NCBI RefSeq assembly: GCF_016107705.1
Contig: NZ_JAEHGC010000002.1
Span: forward strand, 558,001 to 622,000
Direction: 5' to 3'
DNA from: Neobacillus cucumis
Lineage (GTDB): Bacteria > Bacillota > Bacilli > Bacillales_B > DSM-18226
Length of the DNA stretch: 64,000 nucleotides
Below the pieces are notes generated by a model. The model did no database searches. It worked only from the letters and a program-made list of their open reading frames with translations, and had not been told where the DNA came from. The position numbers were made by a program, and so were the translations under genes. Shown here piece after piece: positions 34,852 through 44,185 of the stretch (positions are counted from its first letter, which is position 1; each line of letters begins with the position of its first letter).

Positions 34852-35418
34852 TTATTGCATCGGATTTGAAAAGTTGTTAATTAGAATCTGTACTTGATCT
34901 CCTTGATGAATTTTACCCGGTCGTTCTACTGCACAAACAATACCTCTTCGCTTAAAGGCTGCACGAACAAAATCTGTTGCTAATTTCGGACGATCCTCAT
35001 ATTGCTGTTGAATAATTTCACCAGGAAACACGCACGGCAGGTTTTGACCCATACAAATCAAGCCTGTACCATTAGGAAAAATAATTCGTGAACCAAGCGT
35101 GAGACATGTAAGCTCAGAGAATCCACTCAACAATAGATTTGCACCTAACCATTCAGGCAGTACCTTCTCAATACCTAATTGTTCAGAAATCTGCCTGCAA
35201 TCTTCTTCAGCCAAAATGGTAATCTGACGGCGATTGAGGATTTCTGTACCTCTAGGATACATGGGCTGACGAGAATCCGCCGGGAAAGTAACTCCAAAGT
35301 GACGATCCCCCGGTATTCCACCAAATTCAAGATTTACCTCAGGAATTCGGCGGGTAACAAAAGTTTCTGGGTTATCCGCTATGAGGATTGCACGTACCTC
35401 TGCCTCTGCAGTTTTCAT
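34852..35418 (-). CDS. MOSC domain-containing protein
   Basis: A 188-residue stand-alone MOSC domain, the beta-barrel of molybdenum cofactor sulfurases and YiiM-type reductases. Key features are FGGIPGDRHFG, RGTEILNRRQITILAEEDCRQISEQLGI, PEWLGANLLLSGFSELTCLTLGSRIIFPNGT and the conserved Cys in GQNLPCVFPG. It may move sulfur or reduce N-hydroxylated compounds with Moco; neither activity can be proved here and no Moco gene is adjacent. RBS AGAGGTG before the ATG. Confidence 0.87.
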   Translation of the reverse strand: MKTAEAEVRAILIADNPETFVTRRIPEVNLEFGGIPGDRHFGVTFPADSRQPMYPRGTEILNRRQITILAEEDCRQISEQLGIEKVLPEWLGANLLLSGFSELTCLTLGSRIIFPNGTGLICMGQNLPCVFPGEIIQQQYEDRPKLATDFVRAAFKRRGIVCAVERPGKIHQGDQVQILINNFSNPMQ

Positions 35419-35673
35419 ATAAGCACCTCTTTGAATATATCGTTATACTGTTGTTGACTCCTAGTAAATTGTAAATTTACCATTTAAAGAGTATTGTAGC
35501 ACTTAAAGGAAGGTTACTCCACACCAAGAAAGATAGAAATTCGGTAAAGCACCGGGGGACATGCATTTTTTCTTTCATCGGTTGTTATCCAATCAAAGGG
35601 TAAAGCGTATATTTTTAAAGATGAACTCGTACTTATGGTCGGAAAAAGGGAAAAACATGGGAGGCGAAGGATA

Positions 35674-36789
35674 ATGGATTTGAATCATGTAAAGAAACAA
35701 CAATTTACAATTGAAAACTATACATTAGAAAATGGGAAAAGCATTCCAGTTACACTTGGATATGAAACCTATGGAGAATTAGATGAGGATAAATCGAATG
35801 TGATTTTAGTCCCTCATTATTTTAGCGGTACAAGCCATGCAGCAGGAAAATACACACCGGAGGACCCATTTCCAGGATACTGGAATGATTTAATTGGCCC
35901 TGGAAAAGCAGTAGATGCTAATAAATTTTTTGTCATAAGCACCGATAACCTTGCCAATGTCCAGGTGAAAAACCCCTATGTGATTACTACAGGACCTAGA
36001 TCTATCAACCCGAAGACAGGTAAAATATGGGGCCTTGATTTTCCGGCTTTCACGTACCGTGATATGGCAGGTATTCAACATGAATTTTTAACAAAACAAT
36101 TAGGAATCAATAAATTATATGCCGTGATGGGTGCTTCAGCCGGTGGATTTATTTCACTGCATTGGGCAGTAAATTACCCTGAAAAAGTGGAACGGATGAT
36201 TGGCGTAATTACTAATCCGCAAAATCCAATTCTTACTTCATTAAATGTGACTCAACATGGGATGCGTGCTATTGCCCTTGATCCCAATTGGAATGATGGT
36301 TTTTATCAGGATGGGAAAGAACCGATAGAAGGCCTTCATCTAGCTGTTCAAATGATGAATACCGGGGCATTCACTCCGGAATTCTATGAAACAACCTATC
36401 CAAGGGATTGCAAAGAGCAAGAACCTTATCAGGATTTCAAAGTGCCAACTTCCTATGAAAAACAGGTTGCACAGGCGATTGAATCTGGTTCAACATTTGT
36501 TGATGCCAGTCATTGGTATTACACGTGCAGGGCAACGATGATGCATGATATCGCACATGCTCATGAATCATTGGAAGCGGCTTTAGAAAAAATTACAGCA
36601 AAGATATTAATGGTATCCTGTACCAGTGATTTATTGCAGCCTACCGTTTATAATCGAGAAATGATTGAAATCATGAAAAAGCAAGAGAAACAAGCGGAAC
36701 TATTTGAATTTGATAGTTTAAAGGGACATTTGGCCGGCATATTAGAAACACATTTGTTTCGTGAGAAAATTGCTGAATTTTTAATTTAG
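35674..36789 (+). CDS. MetX-like alpha/beta hydrolase (homoserine O-acetyltransferase family)
   Basis: A 371-residue alpha/beta hydrolase of the MetX family. The oxyanion region is LVPHYFSGTSHAAGKY, the nucleophile Ser lies in YAVMGASAGGFISLHW, the acid Asp in VSCTSDLLQP, and the His in SLKGHLAGIL. True MetX enzymes have a GxSMGG elbow; here it is GASAGG, and no methionine gene or SAM riboswitch adjoins, so acyltransferase specificity is open. ATG 35674 follows GGAGGCGAAGG; the in-frame ATG at 35635 lacks an RBS. Confidence 0.82.
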   Translation: MDLNHVKKQQFTIENYTLENGKSIPVTLGYETYGELDEDKSNVILVPHYFSGTSHAAGKYTPEDPFPGYWNDLIGPGKAVDANKFFVISTDNLANVQVKNPYVITTGPRSINPKTGKIWGLDFPAFTYRDMAGIQHEFLTKQLGINKLYAVMGASAGGFISLHWAVNYPEKVERMIGVITNPQNPILTSLNVTQHGMRAIALDPNWNDGFYQDGKEPIEGLHLAVQMMNTGAFTPEFYETTYPRDCKEQEPYQDFKVPTSYEKQVAQAIESGSTFVDASHWYYTCRATMMHDIAHAHESLEAALEKITAKILMVSCTSDLLQPTVYNREMIEIMKKQEKQAELFEFDSLKGHLAGILETHLFREKIAEFLI

Positions 36790-36822
36790 GATGTGTTAAA
36801 GGACAATGCTGATTTTGAAAAC

Positions 36823-36953
36823 GTTGATTGGAGCGGAAGGTGCGAGACTCCTGCGGGAGCAAGCGGGACAGGTGAGACCCCACAGGCGCTTAAGCGCCGA
36901 GGATGCTCACCGCCCGCCCCGCGGAAAGCGAGCATCCTGGAGCGGAAATCAAC
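36823..36953. repeat. 131-bp dispersed Bacillus-type repeat, G+C rich
   Basis: A GC-rich island in an AT-rich genome, bounded by GTTGATT and AATCAAC inverted ends and containing GGAGCGGAAGGTGCGAGACT, AGGCGCTTAAGCGCC and CCGCCCGCCCCGCGGAAAGCG. I recognise it as the repeat found between genes in many Bacillus genomes, often near gene ends. It would fold into a strong stem; function unknown. It starts 34 bases after the MetX-like gene. Confidence 0.8.
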
Positions 36954-37042
36954 AAATAAGTTTAACAGAGCATTAATTTAAAGGAGTATTGCTTGTGTTT
37001 TGGTGGAACTAATAGAAAAATAGATGAGAATGAGGTGATTTT

Positions 37043-37183
37043 ATGAGTAAAGCTAAAGGAAAAGGTGGAACAGGGAGAGGAACAGACAAGAAGGGGTGGA
37101 ACCGTTGGCAGGCAAGTGCCAACAAAAAAAAGAGTGCAAAACCTTATACAAGTAAAGGTACAAAAAAGACGGATGTGGAATGA
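37043..37183 (+). CDS. DUF3934 family small basic protein
   Basis: A 46-residue, highly basic protein, MSKAKGKGGTGRGTDKKGWNRWQAS..., ending TSKGTKKTDVE. The Gly/Lys-rich start and the NRWQASAN core are typical of DUF3934, found in Bacillus with unknown role. ATG follows TGAGGTGATTTT. A good terminator 78 bases on suggests a single-gene transcript. Too small for standard gene callers. Confidence 0.75.
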   Translation: MSKAKGKGGTGRGTDKKGWNRWQASANKKKSAKPYTSKGTKKTDVE

Positions 37184-37260
37184 GTCACGGGCGATCGTTA
37201 AGTCTCTTATCCGAAACATAGTGAATGCTGAATAATACATTTTTAATGATCAAACATGTG

Positions 37261-37290
37261 GCGAGCTCCTTAAAAGGAGTTCGCTTTTTT
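37261..37290 (+). terminator. Rho-independent terminator
   Basis: 11-bp stem GCGAGCTCCTT/AAGGAGTTCGC with one G-U pair and a T-run. Confidence 0.9.
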
Positions 37291-37340
37291 CTATTTCAGC
37301 TAAAGGGGACATGTTAGTTAATATTTATCACAATTTATTT

Positions 37341-37781
37341 TTAACGTGAAATCGCTCTTATAAAAAGCTCCTTAAATTTCTCCCGATCTTCAGATGTAAA
37401 TGGTTTTGGACCCTTTGTACGCTTTCCACTTTTTCGAGCCATTGCACTCAAATAACGTGTTTGTAATAATTGGTCAATGTTTTCATTCGTATAAGTATAC
37501 CCAGTATGATGAAGCACCGTACACCCTTTTGCTAAACCTAGCGAAGCTAGACCATAGTCTTGCGTAACGATTAGATCTCCTTTTTCAACTAACTTCATAA
37601 TCCGATAATCGGCAGCATCTGCACCAGAATCAACATAAATGGTTTCTACCCCTGATGGTTGTTCCGCATTCGAAAAATGAGAAAAGCTAGTAACAAGGAT
37701 AACTGGAATTTCAGCCTTCGTACCTTCAGAGATAATGATATCTTTCACCGGACAAGCATCTGCATCAACATATATTTTCAT
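37341..37781 (-). CDS. yqxD: YaiI/YqxD family protein (DUF188)
   Basis: A 146-residue PIN-like DUF188 protein. Signatures are [16 protein letters not shown] at the very start, [39 protein letters not shown] and [16 protein letters not shown] at the end. The acidic residues in [15 protein letters not shown] and TQDYG resemble a nuclease centre, but no activity is established for the family. ATG 37781 has GGGAGCGG upstream; the longer frame to 37841 has no RBS. In B. subtilis yqxD neighbours dnaG; here it stands alone. Confidence 0.9.
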   Translation of the reverse strand: MKIYVDADACPVKDIIISEGTKAEIPVILVTSFSHFSNAEQPSGVETIYVDSGADAADYRIMKLVEKGDLIVTQDYGLASLGLAKGCTVLHHTGYTYTNENIDQLLQTRYLSAMARKSGKRTKGPKPFTSEDREKFKELFIRAISR

Positions 37782-37989
37782 CTGTACCGCTCCCGTAAAT
37801 AAGTTTGAGTTGATGATAATGGCAAATTTAGCCTTTGTCAAACGATAAAGATGGTGTACCTAAAATCTTTAAAAAACAGTTATCATTCGTAAAACTTATT
37901 CTGGCATGCTCTCCCAAATAATAGAAAAATATCAATCTATCATGTAAAATTAATTCTATAAATTTTTAAGAATGATAAGGAGAGAGTGA

Positions 37990-39672
37990 ATGAAATCAAT
38001 TTTACTGAAAGCAGGACTGATGACTTCCTTAATATTTCTAGGATGGTCTTATAAAGAGGTTTCTGCGGAGATGTTATGGCCATCCAAATGTGCATCATAT
38101 GAGAAAATAGTACCCAATAAAAATCCCTCTCCTCAGCATATAAACTGCTTATTGACCAATGCAGCTTTAAGTGCAAAAATTCCTCCAGAGGTCTTAAAGG
38201 CTGTTGCTGCAACAGAAAGTGATTGGAGACAATTCGACAGTAAAGGACAGCCATTTAAATCGCAAGATGGCGGCATTGGAATCATGCAAATTACGAATCA
38301 AGTAACCTATAATCAAGAAAAATTAAAAAGTGATATTGTCTATAATATACAGGCAGGCGTCGACATTCTTAACAGTATGTATAATCGTACAGATTTGCCG
38401 AAAATAAAAAGGGCAGGACGAGAGGTCATTGAAAATTGGTATTTCCCTGTAATGGCTTATAACGGTACGAAGCCTGTAAACAGCCCAATTTACAAGGCTG
38501 ACGGAAAGAAAAATCCCAATGCTTATCAGGAAAAAGTCTTTGGACGGATTAAACAAGATAGCTTTTTAGATGAAATAAATTTAGCGCAATTCCCTTTCAC
38601 TAGAGCTGATTTTGAATATATTCCAGGCAGCGACACCAATATTATTTTCAAAAAGAAGGATTACATCCTTTCTTCCCAGATGCATGCATCTAGATATTTT
38701 TTTCAAAAGGGGAACAAGGTAGTTGTAACAAAGGATGATGCTAGGTTACGTTCACAACCAAGTACTAGTGGTAACTTTACAAACCTAAATAAAGGCACCA
38801 CTTTGATCATTGATAGGAATTTCACCTATGATAAGACTTCAACAAGTCAAAACCAATTTGTATGGTACCCGGTTAAATATAAAAGTACAGATCAAAAGCC
38901 AGCAGGATATATTCCTTCTGTATATATCAGTAAAAAGTTGTATGCCCCAATCGTAAACCCTGTAAATGATCATGATCGTGTTTTATCCGGTAAAGCACCT
39001 GCGAATGTCATGATTCGAATTATGAATGGAAGATTGCCGATTGGCCAACTAAAAAAAGCTGATGCAAATGGGTACTATAAGATTACGATTCCTGTCCAAA
39101 AGGCAGGGAAAACCCTTACGGTAACGTATAAAGATTACCTGAACGAGGTAAGTCCATCCACTTCAATCAAAGTAATCGATAAAACACCACCAGTAGCTCC
39201 AAAGGTGAATAGCGTAACAAATAAATCAACTTCTGTTTCCGGTAAAACAGAAGCATATGCAAAGGTGTATGTGAAAATTGCGAAGAAAACGTATAGTGCA
39301 AAAGCGGATCGGTACGGAAAATACAAGGTAGTAATATCTGTGCAAAATACAGGAGTGACGATATCAGTCAAAGTAAAAGACCGTGCCGGTAATATAGGGG
39401 CGGCACGGAAGGTCACCATTAAACGAGTTGCCCCAAACCAACCTACTGTGAATACTGTCAAATACACTTCTAAGAAAGTGACGGGAAAAACGGAGAAACA
39501 TGCGAAGGTAACCGTTAAAATTGGAACAAAGAAATATACAGCAAAAGCAAATACTTATGGAGCTTATAAAGTGAATATCCCTAAGCAGCGAGCAGGCACA
39601 AAATTATATGTTTATGCAAAAGATGCAAAAGGAAAAGTAAGTGCTACAAAAAAAGTGATCGTTTCAAAATGA
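37990..39672 (+). CDS. Secreted SLT-type lytic transglycosylase with SH3 and Ig-like repeats
   Basis: A 560-residue exported wall protein. Signal peptide 1-26 (cleaved near VSA-E). Residues about 60-190 form a lysozyme-like SLT domain with catalytic Glu76 in AATESDW, GGIGIMQIT and FPVMAYNGT. An SH3 domain follows (ARLRSQPSTSGNF near 250), then three Ig-like repeats from about 320, each with a GK-P/TE-A-V-KI pattern and KADxxGxYKVxI core (positions about 333, 415 and 495). The product would cut glycan strands while bound to wall. RBS AAGGAGAG. A perfect terminator follows. Confidence 0.9.
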   Translation: MKSILLKAGLMTSLIFLGWSYKEVSAEMLWPSKCASYEKIVPNKNPSPQHINCLLTNAALSAKIPPEVLKAVAATESDWRQFDSKGQPFKSQDGGIGIMQITNQVTYNQEKLKSDIVYNIQAGVDILNSMYNRTDLPKIKRAGREVIENWYFPVMAYNGTKPVNSPIYKADGKKNPNAYQEKVFGRIKQDSFLDEINLAQFPFTRADFEYIPGSDTNIIFKKKDYILSSQMHASRYFFQKGNKVVVTKDDARLRSQPSTSGNFTNLNKGTTLIIDRNFTYDKTSTSQNQFVWYPVKYKSTDQKPAGYIPSVYISKKLYAPIVNPVNDHDRVLSGKAPANVMIRIMNGRLPIGQLKKADANGYYKITIPVQKAGKTLTVTYKDYLNEVSPSTSIKVIDKTPPVAPKVNSVTNKSTSVSGKTEAYAKVYVKIAKKTYSAKADRYGKYKVVISVQNTGVTISVKVKDRAGNIGAARKVTIKRVAPNQPTVNTVKYTSKKVTGKTEKHAKVTVKIGTKKYTAKANTYGAYKVNIPKQRAGTKLYVYAKDAKGKVSATKKVIVSK

Positions 39673-39675
39673 ACC

Positions 39676-39709
39676 AAAAAAAGTCAATCTTAACTAGATT
39701 GGCTTTTTT
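39676..39709 (+). terminator. Rho-independent terminator
   Basis: Perfect 14-bp stem AAAAAAGTCAATCT/AGATTGGCTTTTTT with a G-U pair; closes the SLT gene. Confidence 0.9.
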
Positions 39710-39762
39710 GATTGGACTAGGTGAGGGACCTGTGAAAGGTATCCCATGCCCCTAGGTGAAAA

Positions 39763-40065
39763 TTAATCATAACGGACCCGATCTTCTCCTTCAATGATTA
39801 GCTCAAGTTCTGTTAAAAAGTTGAGTTCAAGCGGGGCAGGTAAGAGGTTAATAAGTTCCTTGATTTCGATAAGATCTTCTGCCTCTTCGATCGTTAATGG
39901 AGGTTGATCTAAATGCTGATACCAAATCTTTAATTCGTCAATAAACTCATAAAAATGCATCTCGAACCGTTCGGCTATTTCTTCGCTTTCATCCTCGGCA
40001 GCTTTTTTCATTAACTCCCAATCTTCAAGGGCAGTTTCCAATTTTTCTTTAACACGATTGACCAC
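39763..40065 (-). CDS. Acidic hypothetical protein
   Basis: A 100-residue, strongly acidic, helical protein (VKEKLETALEDWELMKKAAED, ERFEMHFYEFIDELKIWYQ, IEEAEDLIEIKELINLLPAPLELNFLTELELIIEGE). I do not recognise the family. GTG 40065 is chosen because CCAGGAG lies 7 bases upstream; the frame runs on to 40125 without an RBS. No membrane helix, no metal motif. Monocistronic. Confidence 0.65.
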   Translation of the reverse strand: MVNRVKEKLETALEDWELMKKAAEDESEEIAERFEMHFYEFIDELKIWYQHLDQPPLTIEEAEDLIEIKELINLLPAPLELNFLTELELIIEGEDRVRYD

Positions 40066-40459
40066 ATCATCACTCCTGGTTTTTGGAAATAGGAAAATTC
40101 GCCAAACGAACATTGAAAATACCAATAACTATTCTAGTTTAAAGTATACAAAAGCAATACCAATAAGACAAAGGTTTAAGAACTGCATTTTTATTTCGAC
40201 AAGTTTCAGCATTTTTAGTAGTGAACCAGTAATACATAAGCGATTAGATTCATAGAAAGTTCGTTGATTTTATTGACTTTGTGAGCCATTAGCTATTGTT
40301 ACTAAGTATTTTCATTCTTGTTAAGTTGAGAGTTTGTCAAATCTTGACCTTTTTTTTAGCTTTCATCACTATCATTTTATTTGTAAAATAAAAAAAAGTT
40401 AAAAAACTAAATGAACTTGTGAACAAATTACTAGAATGATATAAAGGGGATCGAAAAAA

Positions 40460-40594
40460 ATGTACAAGTATACAATTTATGTAAAACATAATGGTAAAGT
40501 TTATCAAACGAACGTAATTGCGGACAAAAACCAAACAGAAGAAGAGGTTCATCGTATAGCAAAAGAACAAGTTTTGAAGCAATGGGCAAATTAA
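40460..40594 (+). CDS. 44-residue hypothetical protein
   Basis: ATG behind AAAGGGGATCG encodes MYKYTIYVKHNGKVYQTNVI..., then a helix EEEVHRIAKEQVLKQWAN. Beta-strand pair plus helix; soluble. RBS, codon use and an immediate terminator support a real gene. Family not recognised. Confidence 0.6.
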   Translation: MYKYTIYVKHNGKVYQTNVIADKNQTEEEVHRIAKEQVLKQWAN

Positions 40595-40620
40595 TTAAGA
40601 ATCCAAGGCTTTTATGTATC

Positions 40621-40644
40621 TAGCTGCCAATGGCGGCTTTTTTT
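40621..40644 (+). terminator. Rho-independent terminator
   Basis: AGCTGCC/GGCGGCT with loop AAT, then seven Ts. Confidence 0.75.
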
Positions 40645-40827
40645 ATTGATCTAAATTTGAATGGTTTGCTCGTAACACGTTAAAAATCATTAAAAGTGAG
40701 TGAAGATTTATTCTTTAAAAGAAGGGTGAACCGAAATATTTGCTTGCCTACTATTAAAATTGAAATAATATCAAGTATTACTATTTTCTTGTTGGAACAG
40801 TATAATCAGGAATGGGAGTTGAGATAT

Positions 40828-41985
40828 ATGAATAAAAAAGACATCGCGAATATCCGAAAGCAATTTAAATTAGATAATTATCGTATGAACATCCGTGAAA
40901 TCTTCAATGTGTATGTTCAAAAAGAATCGGGCGAGATTTACCATCAAGTTTGCCAGCCCTTTCAAATGTTGGAACAGGAAGCACAAGAATTGTTTTTAGC
41001 CAACTTTAAAAAAGTTTTAACAGGTAATCTAGATGCTAAGCTGTTTGAATTGAAATTCCAGCGGGATGTGGAATACAGTACACAAACGATTCTCTTCGAA
41101 GGACTTCAATCGGACTCAGCAGATTGGCAAGATAATATGGTGGAAATTGTTACGAAAATATTTGCTCATGGTGCTTATGAATTTGATACAGTAGTGACAT
41201 TTATCCGGGGGGAATACCGAAAGCCTACCAAGAAGCGGAATCCAGAATCGGAAGAAGGTGGGGATGATGCGGTTTATTCCAACGAATTTATTCTATGCAG
41301 CCTTAATAAAACCGATCATCCGAAAAAAGCCTTGATGTTTGACTATATCGAAAAAGAATATAAGTCCTATCATGTCGTGGATCCGATAATTAATTTAGAC
41401 TCACCTATGTCAGGATTTCTGTTCCCAACGTTTAATGATAATGCTGCAGATGTGAACCATATTCTTTATTGTGCCGGAAAAGCCAATGAGCCAGATGTGA
41501 GATTTATTGAAGAGGTTCTAAATGGTGAAGAGATCATGACTGCTCAGGAAGATAAGGATTGCTTTGATTTTATCTTAAAAGAAGTGATGGGAGACGAAGT
41601 TGAACCTCGGGTCATTTCCAATGTTTATGAGGAAATCGATAAGATGATCCAAGAGAATGCAGAAAAGGAAGAAAGTGAAATTCCAACATTGGATACTCGG
41701 GACATTGAAAGGATCTTAACGGTCAGCGGGGTCGAAAATGTAGAGCCTGCTAAAGTGGAACATGCCTTCAAAGCGATAATCGATGATGAAAAATATGAAT
41801 TCAAAGCAAGCAATTTAGTACCAAAAACGATTAAAATCAATACAAAGCTGGCAGACGTTACGATCAACCCGAAGGACTTGAAATATGTTAAATATATCAC
41901 ATTCGAGGGAAAACGGTGCCTCTTGTTAGAGGTCGATGAAGAAGTAATGGTGGAAGGATTTAAACTGGAATCGGAGACACTTTAG
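40828..41985 (+). CDS. DUF4317 family protein
   Basis: A 385-residue cytosolic protein that opens MNKKDIANIRKQFKLDN, the DUF4317 hallmark, followed by IREIFNVYVQKESGEIYHQVCQPFQMLEQEAQELFLANFKKVLTGNLDAKLFELKF. The middle has EFILCSLNKTDHPKKALMFDYIEKEYKSYHVVDP and the end a DNA- or nucleotide-unrelated beta domain (PKTIKINTKLADVTINPKDL). The function is unknown. ATG 40828 has GGGAG upstream; the frame extends to 40696 but the extra 44 residues have no RBS and low similarity to the family start. Confidence 0.83.
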   Translation: MNKKDIANIRKQFKLDNYRMNIREIFNVYVQKESGEIYHQVCQPFQMLEQEAQELFLANFKKVLTGNLDAKLFELKFQRDVEYSTQTILFEGLQSDSADWQDNMVEIVTKIFAHGAYEFDTVVTFIRGEYRKPTKKRNPESEEGGDDAVYSNEFILCSLNKTDHPKKALMFDYIEKEYKSYHVVDPIINLDSPMSGFLFPTFNDNAADVNHILYCAGKANEPDVRFIEEVLNGEEIMTAQEDKDCFDFILKEVMGDEVEPRVISNVYEEIDKMIQENAEKEESEIPTLDTRDIERILTVSGVENVEPAKVEHAFKAIIDDEKYEFKASNLVPKTIKINTKLADVTINPKDLKYVKYITFEGKRCLLLEVDEEVMVEGFKLESETL

Positions 41986-42035
41986 ATGTGATAACACTTT
42001 TAAACTTTGGTCCATTTAAAGCGCTAATTCCTTAT

Positions 42036-42070
42036 AAGACCTTATTCGGTATCGAGTAAGGTCTTTTTAT
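42036..42070 (+). terminator. Rho-independent terminator
   Basis: 9-bp stem AAGACCTTA/TAAGGTCTT then TTTTAT after the DUF4317 gene. Confidence 0.85.
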
Positions 42071-42187
42071 ATTGTGGGATGTAGAATTAGTTTATGTTGT
42101 AGGTTCATTTAATTGTTTAAGCTATAATTCAATTTCTTCTCAAATCTTAAGGGTATTTGGTAAAATAAGTTAAATGGGGGTGCTTTA

Positions 42188-42463
42188 ATGAAAAGTTTTA
42201 GTTTTTGGTCTTTCGTATTCGCAGTGTTTGGTGTTTTGTTTTTTGGGTCCTCGTATATGTTTCCAGAATTTTTTGAGCCTTTTATGGCATCAGGATTTGG
42301 ATTTCTAATTGTTGGCTCGTTATTTTGTTTCGGAGCCCTATTTAAAAGTGAAAAAGGAAAAGCAAAGTTTTTATCAGTTGCTGCGTTATTTTTCTTAAGT
42401 TCTATCATTGTTTGGAGCGAACCATTTCAAATTGTCCGGGTACTAACCTGGATGAAGAATTAA
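42188..42463 (+). CDS. Small three-helix membrane protein
   Basis: A 91-residue hydrophobic protein with three helices (SFWSFVFAVFGVLFFGSSYM, SGFGFLIVGSLFCFGALF, AKFLSVAALFFLSSIIVW). RBS GGGGGTGC precedes the ATG. No conserved motif that I recognise; possibly of the DUF3953 kind. Monocistronic; its 3' side runs into the 21-bp repeat region. Confidence 0.6.
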   Translation: MKSFSFWSFVFAVFGVLFFGSSYMFPEFFEPFMASGFGFLIVGSLFCFGALFKSEKGKAKFLSVAALFFLSSIIVWSEPFQIVRVLTWMKN

Positions 42464-42558
42464 AGCAGAAGGGATTGGTGTAGATAGCTTAAAAAAGGGG
42501 GATAGTAGTTATGTTTTTCTTAATTAGTAAACAAAGTCAGATATAGGAACATCGACTT

Positions 42559-42663
42559 TTCAAGAGTATTCTTGGCTTATCCGAGAATATTCAACGTTCA
42601 TCCACGAGTATGGCTAGCTTATCCAAGAGTATTCAATGTTCATCCACGAGTATTTCCTGTAAC
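42559..42663. repeat. 21-bp tandem repeat, five units
   Basis: Units start at 42559, 42580, 42601, 42622 and 42643. Shared core TCCACGAGTATTCAAYGTTCA with variants TCCGAGAATATT and TCCAAGAGTATT; alternate units end GGCTTA-like or GTTCA, giving a 42-bp higher order. 21 is a multiple of three and one frame stays open as heptads ([21 protein letters not shown]), but a TAG at 42544 cuts it from the nearest ATG (42511). Probably non-coding. The rest of the gap 42464-42792 is empty. Confidence 0.85.
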
Positions 42664-42792
42664 TGCATATTTCATAATCCCAGCCCCTTGACCATCAAAG
42701 AAAGCGATGCCAAAAATTTTACATACAAAATACAAAAAAATCCATACCAATCATGGTAAACTAACATGAATAGAAATAACTGGGGTGTATTT

Positions 42793-43755
42793 ATGAAAAT
42801 TGGTTTAAGAACAATCAAAACAGCACTGGGTGCGGGGGTTTCCATCTGGATTGCCGAATTGCTTCAGCTTCAGTTTGCTAGTTTCGCCGCTATTATCTGC
42901 ATCCTTTGTATAGAAAAGACGAAAAAGCAGTCGATCCGGTCTTCATTGGAACGATTTGCTGCCTGTACACTTTCTTTGGTTTTGAGTGGTCTGGTGTTTC
43001 GAATGCTGGGATTCAATCCGCTTGTATTTTCGTTATTCATTTTGATTCTCATTCCCTTGTTAGTTAGGCTTCGACTGCAAAAAGGGTTTGTGAATAGCGT
43101 AGTGATTGTTCTTCACATCTTCACGCTTGAGAAATTCACTCTTCCCATCGCTTTAAATGAACTCCAAATCGTCATCATCGGTGTAGGGGTTGCGATTCTG
43201 TTAAACAGTTACATGCCTAACGTAGAAAAAAACCTTAAGGCTACCCAATCATCCATAGAAGAGAAGTTCAAAAAAATATTGTTTGAATATGGAGCCTATT
43301 TGGAAAAAGGGGATCAAGGTTGGGACGGAAAAGAACTATTGGAATTGGAAGAAAATCTTAACGAAGGGAAAAGATTAGCTATTCAATACGATGAAAACCA
43401 ATTGCTTTCCGATAAAAAGGGATATTTTTATTATTTCGATATGAGGGAGAAACAATTTGTTATTTTAAGTCGCATGCTGCCCATTGTATCGTCACTCGAT
43501 GAAGATGTCGTCCAGCGGCATGTATTTGCCGAATTTCTTTACGATATCAGCGCCGATGTGAAGAGTGAAAACACAGCTTACAAACATCTTCAAAAACTGG
43601 AAAGTCAGCACAAAAAAATGAAAGAGCTTGAATTGCCAAAATCCCGCATAGAATTTGAAACTAGGGCATCTGTTTTCCATTTAATGAATGAAATGGAGTA
43701 TTATTTAAAAACCAAAATTAACTATTATGACGAAAAACAGATTGATGTTTCCTAA
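42793..43755 (+). CDS. Aromatic acid exporter family protein (ArAE/DUF939)
   Basis: A 320-residue membrane protein: about five N-terminal helices in the first 150 residues (TALGAGVSIWIAELLQLQFASFAAIICILCIEKTKKQSIRSSLERF is the ArAE signature), then a long helical cytosolic tail (VEKNLKATQSSIEEKFKKIL ... LQKLESQHKKMKELELP). Homologous to B. subtilis YqjA-type proteins; half-size relatives of FUSC/AaeB exporters. The substrate is unknown. ATG 42793 is behind TGGGGTG; the ORF start at 42766 has no RBS. Confidence 0.83.
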   Translation: MKIGLRTIKTALGAGVSIWIAELLQLQFASFAAIICILCIEKTKKQSIRSSLERFAACTLSLVLSGLVFRMLGFNPLVFSLFILILIPLLVRLRLQKGFVNSVVIVLHIFTLEKFTLPIALNELQIVIIGVGVAILLNSYMPNVEKNLKATQSSIEEKFKKILFEYGAYLEKGDQGWDGKELLELEENLNEGKRLAIQYDENQLLSDKKGYFYYFDMREKQFVILSRMLPIVSSLDEDVVQRHVFAEFLYDISADVKSENTAYKHLQKLESQHKKMKELELPKSRIEFETRASVFHLMNEMEYYLKTKINYYDEKQIDVS

Positions 43756-43789
43756 AAGCATCAGCTTTTTACAAGATGGAAGTGGGCAA

Positions 43790-43829
43790 AAGAACCTCAG
43801 TTCAGTAATAAATTACTTATGAGGTTCTT
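43790..43829 (+). terminator. Long hairpin after the exporter gene
   Basis: Outer 10-bp stem AAGAACCTCA/TGAGGTTCTT and inner AGTAAT/ATTACT. No T-run follows, so termination is uncertain. The remaining gap to 44077 is AT-rich with nothing recognisable. Confidence 0.55.
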
Positions 43830-44077
43830 GGATAGATTTAGGTTAAACAACCAAACTGGTAAATCTTAAATTTCTGGGCTTTTCACATAGCACGATCAAG
43901 CAGTTTATTTTAAAAATTTTTTTTGTTTCCTTTGAGGTTCATTAATTTTGTATTGGTACAGATAATTAATAATTCACTATAGAAACACACTGAAAGAAAA
44001 GTTCGTTGTTACTGAAATTCAAATATGAATCCTTCTATAAGAGAGATAACTAGTTTGAAGGGAGAGCTTTTCGTCTG

Positions 44078-44185
44078 ATGGAATACATACCAAATTATCT
44101 GAAGGTACAATTTTATTTAGGAACGATCACTGTGGTAGTGGCCTGTGCTATTGGTATTTGGATTAGAATAAGGAAAGAGAAGTAA
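44078..44185 (+). CDS. 35-residue single-pass membrane peptide
   Basis: ATG 44078, with GGAGAG 11 bases upstream, encodes MEYIPNYLKVQFYLGTITVV, a hydrophobic stretch VACAIGIWI and a basic end RIRKEK. One helix with positive-inside tail. Unrecognised; spacing of the RBS is long, so confidence is modest. Confidence 0.45.
   Translation: MEYIPNYLKVQFYLGTITVVVACAIGIWIRIRKEK

Noticed and set aside
35419..35673. SAM riboswitch or T-box before the MetX-like gene
   Set aside because: No recognisable riboswitch core, anti-terminator or specifier stem, despite the methionine-type family.
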